A program made the translations under genes and the position numbers. The notes beneath the pieces are model-generated. The model had not been told where the DNA came from. It worked only from the letters and a program-made list of their open reading frames with translations, and did no database searches. A stretch of 64,000 bases of DNA from Candidatus Poribacteria bacterium (GTDB taxonomy: Bacteria; Poribacteria; WGA-4E; WGA-3G), in contig JAJDWA010000059.1 in the NCBI GenBank assembly GCA_022825825.1, positions 1-64,000 of the forward strand, written 5' to 3'. Position 1 is the stretch's first letter; the number at the start of each line of letters is the position of its first letter. Below, in pieces: positions 33,272 through 42,646 of the stretch.

Positions 33272-34207
33272 ATGAAACGTTTGACATTACTTTCTCTCTT
33301 TCTGTTTATACCTACACTTTTCATTGTCGGATGTAGCGAAACAGGAAATAATATAACGGAAACAGAATCGGAAATAGGACAATCTCAAATAGACCCTACG
33401 CAAATAGACCCTGCGAAAATAGTTGTTATTCCTGATGTTCACTTAGCAAATTCAATACGAGAAGCACTTGAACTTCCCGCAGATGTTAATATAACAGCCG
33501 GACAACTGGCAACATTAGAACGTTTGTATTGCACTAGCGGTAGTATCACGGACTGGACAGGCTTGGAATATGCTACGCAACTGGAGTGGTTGGGTCTAAG
33601 AACTTGTCTACGGTCCAAGAACCCTAGGACTGGGGAATACGAAAGCATCTGGGACTGGGACAAAGAAAGTGCTGATCTAACACCTCTTGTTGGATTAAAA
33701 AACCTTCACTTAGACCTGACTGGTAATTTAATAAAAGACCTCACCCCGCTAAAGGTGTTAAAAAATTTGAAAAAGTTAGATCTTAGTGAAAATTATATAG
33801 AAGACCTCTCCCCGCTTGCAGAATTAAAACAACTCACACGTTTAGTCATAGGGGGTTGGGCGGGATCCAACAGAAACATAAAAGACATCACACCGCTTTC
33901 GGGATTAAAACAACTGACAGAGTTATGGATCGATGGTACTTTTGATGACATTACACCCCTTGCCGGATTAAAACAACTCACATGGTTATACATCCATGGT
34001 AATGTTGACGACCTTACCCCACTTGCCGGATTAAAACAACTCACAACGTTAGGCCTTGAGGGTAATGAAATCAGCGATGTTACACCGCTGGCAGGATTGA
34101 TAAATCTTGAGAGGTTAGATCTTTGGGGTAATCCGATTGTAGATAAGACCCCTCTTGAGGAGCTACGAAAGAAGAATCCTAATGTGGAAATAGACATATT
34201 AGATTGA
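33272..34207 (+). CDS. Leucine-rich-repeat lipoprotein, copy 1
   Basis: The 311-aa protein begins with a signal peptide and lipobox (FIVGC, Cys21), then a Thr/Glu/Gln-rich spacer. Next comes a cap (VVIPDVHLANSIREALELPADVNITAGQLATLERL), as in internalin-type LRR proteins. From about residue 95 there are successive 22-residue repeats of the form DLTPLAGLKQLTxLxLxGN. It ends in a short cap, DKTPLEELRKKNPNVEIDILD. It would be an outer-membrane-tethered protein-binding surface. AAGGAGATTCACG precedes the ATG. It is the first gene behind sigma54 promoter P4 and is followed by a paralogue. Confidence 0.88.
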   Translation: MKRLTLLSLFLFIPTLFIVGCSETGNNITETESEIGQSQIDPTQIDPAKIVVIPDVHLANSIREALELPADVNITAGQLATLERLYCTSGSITDWTGLEYATQLEWLGLRTCLRSKNPRTGEYESIWDWDKESADLTPLVGLKNLHLDLTGNLIKDLTPLKVLKNLKKLDLSENYIEDLSPLAELKQLTRLVIGGWAGSNRNIKDITPLSGLKQLTELWIDGTFDDITPLAGLKQLTWLYIHGNVDDLTPLAGLKQLTTLGLEGNEISDVTPLAGLINLERLDLWGNPIVDKTPLEELRKKNPNVEIDILD

Positions 34208-34298
34208 GTAAAATTCAGCAACAACCTAACAATTTCAATCACACCCTGCGCGGAGACGCTAAACTTCCGCATTATATCAATTCTCAAGGAGATTTACG

Positions 34299-35315
34299 AT
34301 GAGACATTTAACATTACTTTTTCTCTTTCTGTTTATACCTACACTCCTCATTGTCGGATGTAGTGAAACAGAAAACATAACGGAAACAACATCAGAAACA
34401 AGACAACCCCAAATAGACCCTGCGAAAATAGTGGTTATTCCTGATGAAAACTTAGCAAAGTCAATACGAGATGCACTTGAACTTCCTGAAGATGCTGATA
34501 TAACAGCCGGACAACTGGCAACATTAAAAGAATTAGATTGTCATGTCTATCCAGACCCTGATGTCTGGACAGACATGACAATATTGCGTCCAATCAGGGA
34601 CTGGACAGGTTTGGAATATGCGACTCAGCTGGAGCAGCTGAATCTTAGATGGTGTTTATTAGTCGGCAACGCAAGGACTGGGGAAAGCATCTGGGACAAG
34701 GACAAAGAAACTGCTGACCTAACACCCCTTGTTGGATTAAAAAACCTTCACTTAAACCTGTCTACCAATGGAATAAAAGACCTAACCCCGCTAAAGGTGT
34801 TAAAAAATTTAAAAGGGTTAAATCTTAGTGAAAATAAGATAGAAACCATCGCCCCACTTGCAGAATTAAAACAACTTACACATTTAACCATAAACTATTT
34901 GGATTGGGGGCCATTGAACGAAAATATAAATGATCTTACACCGCTTTCGGGATTAAAACAACTGACAGAGTTAGCTGTCAGTGGTACTTTTGATGATCTT
35001 ACACCGCTTTCGGGATTAAAACAACTGACAGAGTTATATATTACTGGACGTTTTGAAGATCTAACACCACTCAGGGAATTAAAGCAATTGACTTCTTTAG
35101 CTCTAAGGCTAAAAGTAACTGATATTACCGTGCTTGCAGAATTAAAGCAACTGACATGGTTAAATCTGAGCTATAATGAAATCAGCGATGTCACACCGCT
35201 GGCAGAATTAATAAATCTTGAGACGTTATTGCTTCGAGATAATCCGATTATAGATAAGACCCCTCTTGAGGAGCTACGAAAGAAAAATCCTAATGTGAAA
35301 ATAATATTGTACTAA
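34299..35315 (+). CDS. Leucine-rich-repeat lipoprotein, copy 2
   Basis: This 338-aa paralogue of the preceding gene shares its signal peptide with lipobox (LIVGC), cap and repeat pattern, with more LRRs and changed cap inserts (HVYPDPDVWTDMTILRPIRD is unique to it). Two adjacent repeats, DLTPLSGLKQLTEL, are nearly identical at DNA level (about 34940 and 34999), pointing to recent repeat expansion. AAGGAGATTTACG precedes the ATG. Its last codon positions merge into a remnant of a sorting module just downstream. The role is probably binding at the cell surface. Confidence 0.88.
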   Translation: MRHLTLLFLFLFIPTLLIVGCSETENITETTSETRQPQIDPAKIVVIPDENLAKSIRDALELPEDADITAGQLATLKELDCHVYPDPDVWTDMTILRPIRDWTGLEYATQLEQLNLRWCLLVGNARTGESIWDKDKETADLTPLVGLKNLHLNLSTNGIKDLTPLKVLKNLKGLNLSENKIETIAPLAELKQLTHLTINYLDWGPLNENINDLTPLSGLKQLTELAVSGTFDDLTPLSGLKQLTELYITGRFEDLTPLRELKQLTSLALRLKVTDITVLAELKQLTWLNLSYNEISDVTPLAELINLETLLLRDNPIIDKTPLEELRKKNPNVKIILY

Positions 35316-35341
35316 TGTGGAAATATTGGGCATGTCGAGCG

Positions 35342-35491
35342 GGCTTTGGCTTAGGGCATCAATGTACGGAGATGTATCACAGTCGGAGTCGTACAGCACA
35401 TTGGGATGGTAAAAATGATATAGGTGAGTCTGTGGCAAGTGGTGTGTCCTTCGATACACTCGCCGCAACGCGAAAGATGCTAATACGGAAG
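35342..35491 (+). pseudogene. Relic of a C-terminal sorting module, copy 1
   Basis: Translated in frame this reads GLGHQCTEMYHSRSRTAHWD, continues GKNDIGESVASGVSF and ends ATRKMLIRK. It is clearly the last 50 residues of the module ending the VWA, dockerin and cohesin proteins, here without any upstream protein. The original stop is now CAG, and a few residues before ATRKMLIRK are deleted. Confidence 0.8.
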
Positions 35492-35534
35492 CAGGCACCG
35501 TTGACCTGCCTACGCAAACAAAGGAGAAAAAACG

Positions 35535-35975
35535 ATGAGATTCTACGGAATTTTCTTGATATGTATTTTCGGAATAGGGTGTGCAACACTCCTGACTGAA
35601 CAGACATACGTCCGAATTGATACGCCAGTAACAACGAGTTACACAAGAGATGGAGTCGCGTATATTTTTCCAGAGAAAAAATTGGTTCGAAAAATTCGTA
35701 TCCTCGGAGAAGGCGAAGTTCGACACATAGGGGTCTGGGTAGCAAAACCAGTCAAGGATCTGTTTGATCGACAGAACAAATATCGGTGGATATTGATTAA
35801 AGAGATTAAAGAGAAATTGATCCTCCCGATTGACATCGAAATTCCGATAGCTCCACCGACAGAGGCTATTCAGATCACAAAAATGCTTACTGCGAAGTCA
35901 AGTTATAAAGGGAGGGTACCTATTGGACAAATTGATGCTGTTGAATTTTACACAACTGTGTCAAAAGATCAATAG
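35535..35975 (+). CDS. Small lipoprotein, paralogue of 20201 and 36162
   Basis: The 146 residues start with a signal peptide and lipobox (FGIGC, Cys16); AAAGGAGAAAAAACG precedes the ATG. The mature domain contains YIFPEKKLVRKIRILGEGEV and ends in IGQIDAVEFYTTVSKDQ, matching the family seen at 20201 and 36162. The function is not recognised. It follows directly behind a relic of a sorting module, an arrangement repeated for the next paralogue. Its position suggests it belongs to the P4 transcript. Confidence 0.8.
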   Translation: MRFYGIFLICIFGIGCATLLTEQTYVRIDTPVTTSYTRDGVAYIFPEKKLVRKIRILGEGEVRHIGVWVAKPVKDLFDRQNKYRWILIKEIKEKLILPIDIEIPIAPPTEAIQITKMLTAKSSYKGRVPIGQIDAVEFYTTVSKDQ

Positions 35976-36010
35976 TTTCTGTCCTCATTTCGTTCACATC
36001 TTTGAATAGG

Positions 36011-36139
36011 TGTAAATCCCGTGCTGCACATTGGGGTGGCAAAAATGCACTCGGAAAATCTGTGGCAAGTGGTGTGTCCTTCTGGACACTCAAAGCAGGG
36101 GATTGGACCGCAACGCGGAAGATGCTGATACGGAAGTAG
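36011..36139 (+). pseudogene. Relic of a C-terminal sorting module, copy 2
   Basis: In frame it reads CKSRAAHWGGKNALGKSVAS, then GVSFWTLKAGDWTATRKMLIRK split from it only by my quoting, and ends with the original TAG. These are the last 42 residues of the sorting module, with no protein upstream. It precedes the third small lipoprotein gene by about 20 bases, as copy 1 precedes the second. Confidence 0.8.
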
Positions 36140-36161
36140 AAATATTTAGGGAGGATGAATG

Positions 36162-36632
36162 ATGAGATTTTATGGGATTTTCTTGATATGTATTTTCGGG
36201 ATAGGTTGCAGAGCTCTGCTAACCCAACAAACACTTATGAACGAACGGACATACGTCCGCATCAACGCACCTGTAACTGTTACTAAATATGGGGGCGACG
36301 AAACCGTGTATGTCATTCCAGAGAAAGAATTCGTTCGAAAAATCCGTATACTTGGCGAAGGCGAAGTTCGTGGTATTGAGATTTGGGCGCGAGATGACAA
36401 CCGCGAATTCGATGGCGGTTGGAGGCCCCTGAAAGTAATTCACAGGGCCACTCCGCGTATCCTTCCGATTGAAATTCTTATGCATCACTTACCTGTGACT
36501 TTTAAGACAGATACGATTCGGATTGTAGATAGAAAAAGTACGGGAACCATTAGAGTTCTTGATCAAGCAGAACAGGTTCCCAAGGGAAAAATTGATACCG
36601 TTGAATTTTGGACAACTGTGTCAAAAAATTAA
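36162..36632 (+). CDS. Small lipoprotein, paralogue of 20201 and 35535
   Basis: The 156-aa product begins MRFYGIFLICIFGIGC, identical to the previous paralogue through the lipidation cysteine; the ATG one codon earlier is also possible (GGGAGG upstream). The mature part has YVIPEKEFVRKIRILGEGEV and ends in GKIDTVEFWTTVSKN. The central part diverges from its neighbour, so the duplication is not very recent. Function unknown. Confidence 0.8.
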   Translation: MRFYGIFLICIFGIGCRALLTQQTLMNERTYVRINAPVTVTKYGGDETVYVIPEKEFVRKIRILGEGEVRGIEIWARDDNREFDGGWRPLKVIHRATPRILPIEILMHHLPVTFKTDTIRIVDRKSTGTIRVLDQAEQVPKGKIDTVEFWTTVSKN

Positions 36633-36651
36633 TAAATAAGGAGAACTTAAA

Positions 36652-37035
36652 ATGCTTTATGCCTTATCCATCAACAAATTTTACATAACACTGATAGTGT
36701 TACTGATTTTCGCGACGGCCGCTCATGGTGTAGAATCCACCACTACGGAACAGGTCCGTTTACAAGCAATCGCAGACGCTCAAAGAGACGCTCAACTTGC
36801 AGTTAACAAGACAACGTGGCAGCTTACGGGTTGCGTTGGCAATATCTTTGGTCTGGGAGTAGCTCTTGTTTACGAACCTCGCATACCCACAGATCGCCTC
36901 ATAGGTAAATCACCGGAATATGTGGAGTATTACGCAAACGAATTTCGTAGAGAGACAAAGGGGCTCCAAGTTTACCATTCAGCAACGGGTTGTGCCGCGT
37001 TTTGTGTCGGCGCTTTTCTCTGGTGGCTGCTGTAA
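36652..37035 (+). CDS. Hypothetical small membrane or exported protein
   Basis: The 127 residues have an N-terminal hydrophobic segment (about 9-26, a likely signal peptide ending near AHG). There follow a Gln/Ala-rich helix (RLQAIADAQRDAQLAV), two cysteine-containing hydrophobic segments (about 58-72 and 107-127) and a central polar part. I do not recognise the family. AAGGAG precedes the ATG 19 bases after the small lipoprotein gene, so it is probably the last gene of that run. Confidence 0.65.
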   Translation: MLYALSINKFYITLIVLLIFATAAHGVESTTTEQVRLQAIADAQRDAQLAVNKTTWQLTGCVGNIFGLGVALVYEPRIPTDRLIGKSPEYVEYYANEFRRETKGLQVYHSATGCAAFCVGAFLWWLL

Positions 37036-37121
37036 AAAGTAATGCTATTTATTTTAATAAAAACGCTACACACAAAATGTTAATCCTGAAGTAAGTGCGA
37101 GTCCGAATCGCAATCAATTTT

Positions 37122-37192
37122 GTCTGAACTGGGATTATCAAGATTATTCTTATCTGGTGCGGTACCATAATCTTGAAAATCTTGGTTCAGAC
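37122..37192. repeat. Inverted repeat with GTCTGAAC ends
   Basis: GTCTGAACTGGGATTATCAA (37122 on) and TTGAAAATCTTGGTTCAGAC (to 37192) form an imperfect 25-bp inverted repeat around TCTGGTGCGGTACC. A related half, AAAATCCTGGTTCAGACAAT, occurs at 51811. The rest of 37036-37386 holds the thrS promoter candidate and nothing else I can identify. Confidence 0.55.
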
Positions 37193-37267
37193 AGTAACAT
37201 TAAACCCTCCAAAAACACACTGATTGTAGATAATTCCACTGTTTTCTATATGCTCTCCACTTTTTAA

Positions 37268-37295
37268 TTGGCATTTCTCTTTTAAATCGTATAAA
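37268..37295 (+). promoter_or_regulatory. Candidate sigma70 promoter for thrS
   Basis: TTGGCA (37268-37273) and TATAAA (37290-37295) are separated by 16 bases, giving a predicted leader of about 85 nt. No T-box features (specifier stem or antiterminator) were recognised. Confidence 0.4.
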
Positions 37296-37386
37296 ATTAT
37301 TTAGTAAACAACTTACGAAAAAAGACGTTAAGTCTATTAGAGCAATTTTTCAACTAATACGAATGAATATGTGAGAGTAACTTGCA

Positions 37387-39174
37387 ATGCCAGAACCTAA
37401 TCAACCCGTAGACTATTTAGAACGGCTTCGCCATTCTACTGCGCATATTATGGCTTATGCCGTGCAACAACTGTTTCCTGATGGTGAAAACACCGTCAAA
37501 TTGGCAATCGGTCCTCCGATAGAAAACGAATTCTATTACGATATGGAGGTGCCGCGTCCAATTACACCAGATGATTTTCCTGAAATAGAAAAGCACATGA
37601 AGGCAATGATTAAAGCCAATGTGCCTTTTGTGCAGGAAACTTGGACTTTTGAACAAGCGCGTGAATGGTTTGCTGAACGCAACCAAACATTTAAACTTGA
37701 ATTAATAGAAGGAATTTCTGACCGCGACGTCAGTGCTTCAGATGAAGGCGTTGCCGATGAGGGAGTTTCTATCTATCACAATGGTGACTTTACAGATCTC
37801 TGTAAAGGACCGCACATTGAAAAAACAGGAGAGTGCAGACATTTCAAGCTGCTCCGCGTTTCTGGGGCGTATTGGCGTGGTGATAGCAATCGTGAACAGT
37901 TACAACGGATATATGGCACTGCGTGGGAAACAAAAAACGACCTGCAGGCATATCTGAAACAACGTGAAGAAGCTGCAAAGCGGGACCATCGGAAATTAGG
38001 ACGCGAATTAGAACTTTTTCAGATGCATCCCGAATCTCCGGGCAGTGTCTTTTGGCTTCCAAAAGGAGCGTTCATTTACAATCATTTGTCCGAAAAGGTT
38101 AGAAAACTCTATCTCAGCGAAGGCTACCAAGAAGTTCGGACGCCGCTCATCTACGATAGTAGTCTCTGGGAAACTTCGGGACATTGGGAACACTTCAAAG
38201 ATGATATGTTCCTGATTGAAAATGAGGAAGGTGAACCAACAAGTGCGCTTAAACCGATGAATTGCCCTGCGCACATGCTAATTTACAAAAGCACGCGGCA
38301 CAGTTATCGTGATTTGCCATACCGTTTATATGACCAAGGCGTGTTGCATCGGAATGAAGCGACAGGAACGCTGAGCGGTTTGTCGCGTGTTCGCCAATTG
38401 TGCCAAGATGATGCGCATAACTTCGTTACTGAAGATCAAATCGCCGATGAATATGAACGTATCCTTGAGCTTTTCCAACGTATTTACGGCACATTTGATC
38501 TGCCGTTCCGATGTGATTTTAGCACACGCAACCCCGAAAAATTTATGGGAGATGTTGATGTTTGGAATCGTGCTGAAGACATTCTTGAATCTGTGCTGAA
38601 AAACAACCAGATCGAATACGCTGTTGACCCAGGAGAAGCCGCATTTTACGGACCAAAACTTGATTTTCAAATTCGTGACTCGCTCAACCGAGATGTGCAA
38701 TGTGCTACTGTCCAACTCGATTTTCAGCTGCCAGAACGGTTTGAATTGATTTATATCGCGCCGGATGGTTCTGAAAAGAGACCTGTCGTTATCCATCGTG
38801 CAATTTGCGGTAGTTTTGAAAGGTTCATTGCTATGCTCATTGAACACTATGCGGGCGCTTTTCCCACATGGCTCTCCCCTGTCCAATGTGTTGTAATGAC
38901 AATCAGTCAAAAATTCGTTGATTACGCTACAGAGGTGCAGCAGATTCTATTACAAAAAAACTGCCGTGTTGTGTTAGATAATAGTGATGACAAAATTGGA
39001 GCGAAAATACGTCAAGCCCGTCTACAACGGGTACCATATATGCTAATTATTGGTGAGCGCGAACAACAAAATCGGACTGTCAGCGTCAGAAGCCGTGATG
39101 ATGGAGACATCGGAGCAATGCCGCTTGATAGTTTCGTTGATAGAATTGTTCGTGAAGCCGATTTAGATTTCTAA
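37387..39174 (+). CDS. thrS: Threonine--tRNA ligase lacking the N-terminal TGS domain
   Basis: Attaches threonine to tRNA(Thr) using ATP. The 595-aa protein begins directly with the editing (SAD) region, whose metal motif HSTAH is at residues 16-20 with the distal DLCKGPH. The class II catalytic core follows, with LKPMNCPAHM (zinc Cys), the motif 2 equivalent SGLSRVRQLCQDDAH, and motif 3 VVIHRAICGSFERFIAMLIEH. The anticodon-binding domain forms the C-terminus (VQCVVMTISQKF onward). Usual bacterial ThrRS is about 640 aa with a 60-residue TGS domain that is missing here. No coding sequence for TGS is seen upstream, where the leader is AT-rich. The core is complete, so activity is expected. The GTG/TTG alternatives upstream are not supported. 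Confidence 0.96.
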   Translation: MPEPNQPVDYLERLRHSTAHIMAYAVQQLFPDGENTVKLAIGPPIENEFYYDMEVPRPITPDDFPEIEKHMKAMIKANVPFVQETWTFEQAREWFAERNQTFKLELIEGISDRDVSASDEGVADEGVSIYHNGDFTDLCKGPHIEKTGECRHFKLLRVSGAYWRGDSNREQLQRIYGTAWETKNDLQAYLKQREEAAKRDHRKLGRELELFQMHPESPGSVFWLPKGAFIYNHLSEKVRKLYLSEGYQEVRTPLIYDSSLWETSGHWEHFKDDMFLIENEEGEPTSALKPMNCPAHMLIYKSTRHSYRDLPYRLYDQGVLHRNEATGTLSGLSRVRQLCQDDAHNFVTEDQIADEYERILELFQRIYGTFDLPFRCDFSTRNPEKFMGDVDVWNRAEDILESVLKNNQIEYAVDPGEAAFYGPKLDFQIRDSLNRDVQCATVQLDFQLPERFELIYIAPDGSEKRPVVIHRAICGSFERFIAMLIEHYAGAFPTWLSPVQCVVMTISQKFVDYATEVQQILLQKNCRVVLDNSDDKIGAKIRQARLQRVPYMLIIGEREQQNRTVSVRSRDDGDIGAMPLDSFVDRIVREADLDF

Positions 39175-39265
39175 AAAATAGTACTTTTGATGCGGGTTAC
39201 TTGCCCGCTGTAGGAGTAGATAACTTTACCTACTACCTAAAAAACATTTAAGAAGGAGTGAACAA

Positions 39266-39868
39266 ATGTACAAAGTATTGTCGTGCCTACTGCTTATCGG
39301 AATAATCGTATTCAGCGGATGCGGTCCCACAAAACAGGTCACCCGTATTGATACCGATACCATTGTTGATCTCTCTGGTAGATGGAATGATACCGATTCA
39401 CGTATGGTCGCCGAAACGATGATTGATGATTGTTTAAGCCACGTTTGGATTAACAATCACAATCAGGCAGCTGGTGCCAAACCTGTTATTATTGTGGGTG
39501 GCATTCGGAATAAAAGTAACGAGCATATCGCTACGCAAACGTTCATTAGTGATATTGAACAGGCATTCATCAACTCCGGCAAAGTCCGTCCCGTTGCCAG
39601 TAAAAACGAACGTGGTGAAATCCGAGAAGAACGCGCCGATCAGAGTGAACATGCAGCCATTGAAACCATCAAGCGGATGGGACGTGAAGAAGGGGCTGAT
39701 TACATGCTGACCGGTGAAATCAACACCATTGAGGATCGCGTAGATGGCAAACAAATTGTGTTCTATCAAACTGATCTCACATTGACAAACATTGAAAGTA
39801 ACGAAAAAGTCTGGATAGGTAAGAAAGAAATTAAAAAATATATTGGGCGAAAGAAGTTTAAAATGTAG
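39266..39868 (+). CDS. lpoB: Penicillin-binding protein activator LpoB family lipoprotein
   Basis: The 200-aa protein has a signal peptide and lipobox (VFSGC, Cys19). A domain matching the LpoB family follows: DLSGRWNDTDSRMVAETMIDDCL, then PVIIVGGIRNKSNEHIATQTFISDIEQAF and EGADYMLTGEINTIEDRVDGK. In E. coli LpoB reaches from the outer membrane to activate PBP1B; here a similar role in peptidoglycan synthesis is likely but the partner is unknown. AGAAGGAGTG precedes the ATG. The COG3014-type lipoprotein next door is a common companion of LpoB-family genes. Confidence 0.88.
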   Translation: MYKVLSCLLLIGIIVFSGCGPTKQVTRIDTDTIVDLSGRWNDTDSRMVAETMIDDCLSHVWINNHNQAAGAKPVIIVGGIRNKSNEHIATQTFISDIEQAFINSGKVRPVASKNERGEIREERADQSEHAAIETIKRMGREEGADYMLTGEINTIEDRVDGKQIVFYQTDLTLTNIESNEKVWIGKKEIKKYIGRKKFKM

Positions 39869-40091
39869 TCCGATTCAGATATATTCTTTAGTTGTAGTGT
39901 TGGGCGGGTTACCTATCCCGCCCACTATACTTTTTTATAGTAGATTTTAGAATTAACTTGGACACTCTGCATAGCGAGGTTAGGAAACCTCCAAATCAAC
40001 GGGACCAATGCCATTTAGGCATTCCCCGCCTACACCGCAGGATGAAAGTGTCTATTTATTTTATCATTTACTAAAATAATTTGTAATCCAA

Positions 40092-41444
40092 ATGACCAAA
40101 TTTTTTCCATTTCTACTTATAATTTCTCTGATGATGGGGTGTGCTGGTTATAATTTTGAAAAAGTTGAAATCGGTTTGAAAACAGGCAAGCCAGAAGATG
40201 CCTATAATTACCTTAAGAAAAACACACCGAAAAAACCGGATATTCCACATCAATTTGAATTAGGGTTGACCGCTCATTATGCTAACCTCTTTCCAGAAAG
40301 CAGCAAGGCATTTGAACAAGCCGAAATGATCGCAGAAGATCGCTTCACCAAAAGTATTTCTAAAGAGGCTTTATCACTTGTTACCACTGATAAACTCCGC
40401 CCTTATGCAGGCACCCGATATGAGCGATTGCTAAGTCACTATTATAGTGCACTTAATTATATTTACAGAGGCAATTTAGAAGGTGCTTTAGTTGAATGCC
40501 GCCGCGCGACTAACCTAATTCAGTATTTCAAAGGTGAAGATAACGAATATAATTACTTTGGAACCGGATTTTTGGCGCACTTTTGCGGCATGGTTTTTGA
40601 AGCAGCGGAAGAATGGAATGATGCATTTATCTCATATAGGCAAGCTGAAGAATACTATAAAAATGCGGCTGAGATAACAGGTGTTCCGATGCCTAAAGAC
40701 GTCGGCCATTCTTTGGTGCGTGTATCGCGCAAACTCAATTTTACTGAGGAGTATGAACGTTATCGCAAGCAATACGGTGAACCGCCGCCACTTTCTGAAA
40801 ACTATGGCGAATTAATCCTCTTTTATGAATCGGGTTATGTGCCTCGTAAGAGAGAAGAGACCTTGACTTTTCCTATTCTCAAAACTGATAAATTTGGTGA
40901 AGATGAGGACAAAGACTCTATAACGTTTGCCCGTACGCTTAGGAAACGTGAAGGAATGGTCGTAGAGAAAATAAAATTAGAATACCTCTTACATGTGGCA
41001 ATGCCGGCAATGCGTTCTAATCGTCCACACTTTGCGGGCATCCAGGTGTCAGTAGGAGAAGATATTACACAGGGTGTTTTAATAGAAGACATAGAGACGA
41101 TGGCAATTGAGACTCTCAAATCTGAACACACCGTAATCCTCATTCGCACATTAGCGCGTGCCTTGGGAAAATACTTAATATTCCGCAAAGCAAGAAAGGA
41201 AAATGAAGTTTTGGGAGCAGTCGTTAATCTTGCTGGTGTGCTTACCGAAAGTGCAGATACACGTTCATGGCAAACACTTCCGAATCAGATTTTTATGGTA
41301 CGGATGCCTCTACCAGCAGGTTCTCATAAAATAAATCTCTCCTTTTTAAATGCTAATGGAAATGTTAGAAAAAGTGAATCTCTACAAGATGTAAAGATTT
41401 CTTCGAATCAGATTACCTTTCTCAACTATCGAACATACGATTAA
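40092..41444 (+). CDS. COG3014-family lipoprotein
   Basis: The 450 residues begin with a signal peptide and lipobox (LMMGC, Cys17). The N-terminal half is helical and TPR-like, with the characteristic RPYAGTRYERLLSHYYSALNYIYRGNLEGALVECRRA and YNYFGTGFLAHFCGMVFEAAEEWNDAFISYRQAEEYY. The C-terminal half is beta-rich. The family is uncharacterised but repeatedly found next to LpoB-type lipoprotein genes, as here, suggesting a joint role at the outer membrane in cell-wall assembly (inference). No clear ribosome binding site precedes the ATG. A gap of about 220 bases with a GAGGTTAGGAAACCTC hairpin separates it from lpoB. Confidence 0.82.
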   Translation: MTKFFPFLLIISLMMGCAGYNFEKVEIGLKTGKPEDAYNYLKKNTPKKPDIPHQFELGLTAHYANLFPESSKAFEQAEMIAEDRFTKSISKEALSLVTTDKLRPYAGTRYERLLSHYYSALNYIYRGNLEGALVECRRATNLIQYFKGEDNEYNYFGTGFLAHFCGMVFEAAEEWNDAFISYRQAEEYYKNAAEITGVPMPKDVGHSLVRVSRKLNFTEEYERYRKQYGEPPPLSENYGELILFYESGYVPRKREETLTFPILKTDKFGEDEDKDSITFARTLRKREGMVVEKIKLEYLLHVAMPAMRSNRPHFAGIQVSVGEDITQGVLIEDIETMAIETLKSEHTVILIRTLARALGKYLIFRKARKENEVLGAVVNLAGVLTESADTRSWQTLPNQIFMVRMPLPAGSHKINLSFLNANGNVRKSESLQDVKISSNQITFLNYRTYD

Positions 41445-41473
41445 CACTATAAGAACGACCTCCCGGTCGCGAC

Positions 41474-42646
41474 ATGAACAAAGACATGCAACGTATTTAC
41501 CTTGATTACAACGCTACAACTCCACTCCGCCCTGAAGTCCGAGATGCCATGATGCCTTTTCTAACAGAGGCATTCGGAAACGGATCAAGCATTCACGCTT
41601 ATGGGCGTGAAGCACGCAATGCTATTGATACAGCACGTGAACAGGTTGCTGAACTTATTGGTGCTAAAAGTCCCAGTGAAATTGTGTTTACCGGAAGCGG
41701 CACAGAAGCCGATAACCATGCCATCAAAGGACTAACAGAACTCCAAAAAAGTCGAGGGGAAGGAAACCACGTCATCACCTCATCGGTAGAACATCATGCT
41801 GTATTACATACTTGTCAATATTTGGAGCAACGTGGTTTTGAGGTAACATATCTTCCCGTAGATCGATATGGACGTATCCGAATTGAGCAGCTTGAATCCG
41901 CCATTGGCGATACAACAATTCTTATCTCCATCATGCATGTCAACAACGAAAACGGTACTATCCAACCGCTGGAGGAAATTTGTCAGATTGCGCAGGGACA
42001 AGACATCCCGGTGCATACCGATGCGGTGCAATCAATTGGGAAATTAGATGTTAATGTGCAGGAACTCGGTGTTAATCTGTTGTCGCTTTCTGGACATAAG
42101 ATATATGCACCGAAAGGGATTGGTGTCCTATACATCCGCCGAGGGGCTCGTTTAGCAAATCTTGTCCATGGTGGATCGCATGAACGTAATAGACGTGCAG
42201 GGTCGGAAAATGTTCCAGCTATCGTTGGACTTGGCGTTGCAGCGGAACTTGCTAAACAAGACCGTGATGCATACACACAACACCTAAACAAATTAACCCA
42301 TCGCCTACGTGAAGGATTAAACACACATATTGATAGATTGCATTACAACGGACACCCGGAATACTGTGCCCCAGGCACGCTTAATGTGTCTTTTGAATCT
42401 GTAGAAGGGGAAAGTCTTATCTTGAGATTAGATATGGAGGGAATCTGTGTGTCAACAGGGTCTGCGTGTACGTCTGGGTCTATGGAACCATCGCATGTGC
42501 TTGCTGCGCTCGGATTACCACCCAGATTAGCACAGGGTACCGTGCGGTTTTCCCTCGGCAGAAGGACAACTGAAGAAGAAATTGACACGGTAATTGCTAA
42601 GCTGCCTAAGGTGATTAAACAGATGCGGACGTTGTATAGAGGCTAA
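41474..42646 (+). CDS. nifS: Cysteine desulfurase, NifS/IscS type
   Basis: A PLP enzyme that removes sulfur from cysteine for Fe-S cluster or other sulfur-carrier synthesis. The 390-aa protein shows the family start IYLDYNATTPLRPEV, the PLP-binding Lys209 (SLSGHKIYAPKG), the GSxHE..RRAGSEN loop (about 234-246) and the catalytic Cys332 in STGSACTSGSMEPSHVL, the NifS/IscS (group I) loop. No scaffold (IscU/NifU) gene is adjacent. Met1 or Met5 could be the start; neither has a strong ribosome binding site. The gene begins 29 bases after the COG3014 gene. Confidence 0.95.
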   Translation: MNKDMQRIYLDYNATTPLRPEVRDAMMPFLTEAFGNGSSIHAYGREARNAIDTAREQVAELIGAKSPSEIVFTGSGTEADNHAIKGLTELQKSRGEGNHVITSSVEHHAVLHTCQYLEQRGFEVTYLPVDRYGRIRIEQLESAIGDTTILISIMHVNNENGTIQPLEEICQIAQGQDIPVHTDAVQSIGKLDVNVQELGVNLLSLSGHKIYAPKGIGVLYIRRGARLANLVHGGSHERNRRAGSENVPAIVGLGVAAELAKQDRDAYTQHLNKLTHRLREGLNTHIDRLHYNGHPEYCAPGTLNVSFESVEGESLILRLDMEGICVSTGSACTSGSMEPSHVLAALGLPPRLAQGTVRFSLGRRTTEEEIDTVIAKLPKVIKQMRTLYRG

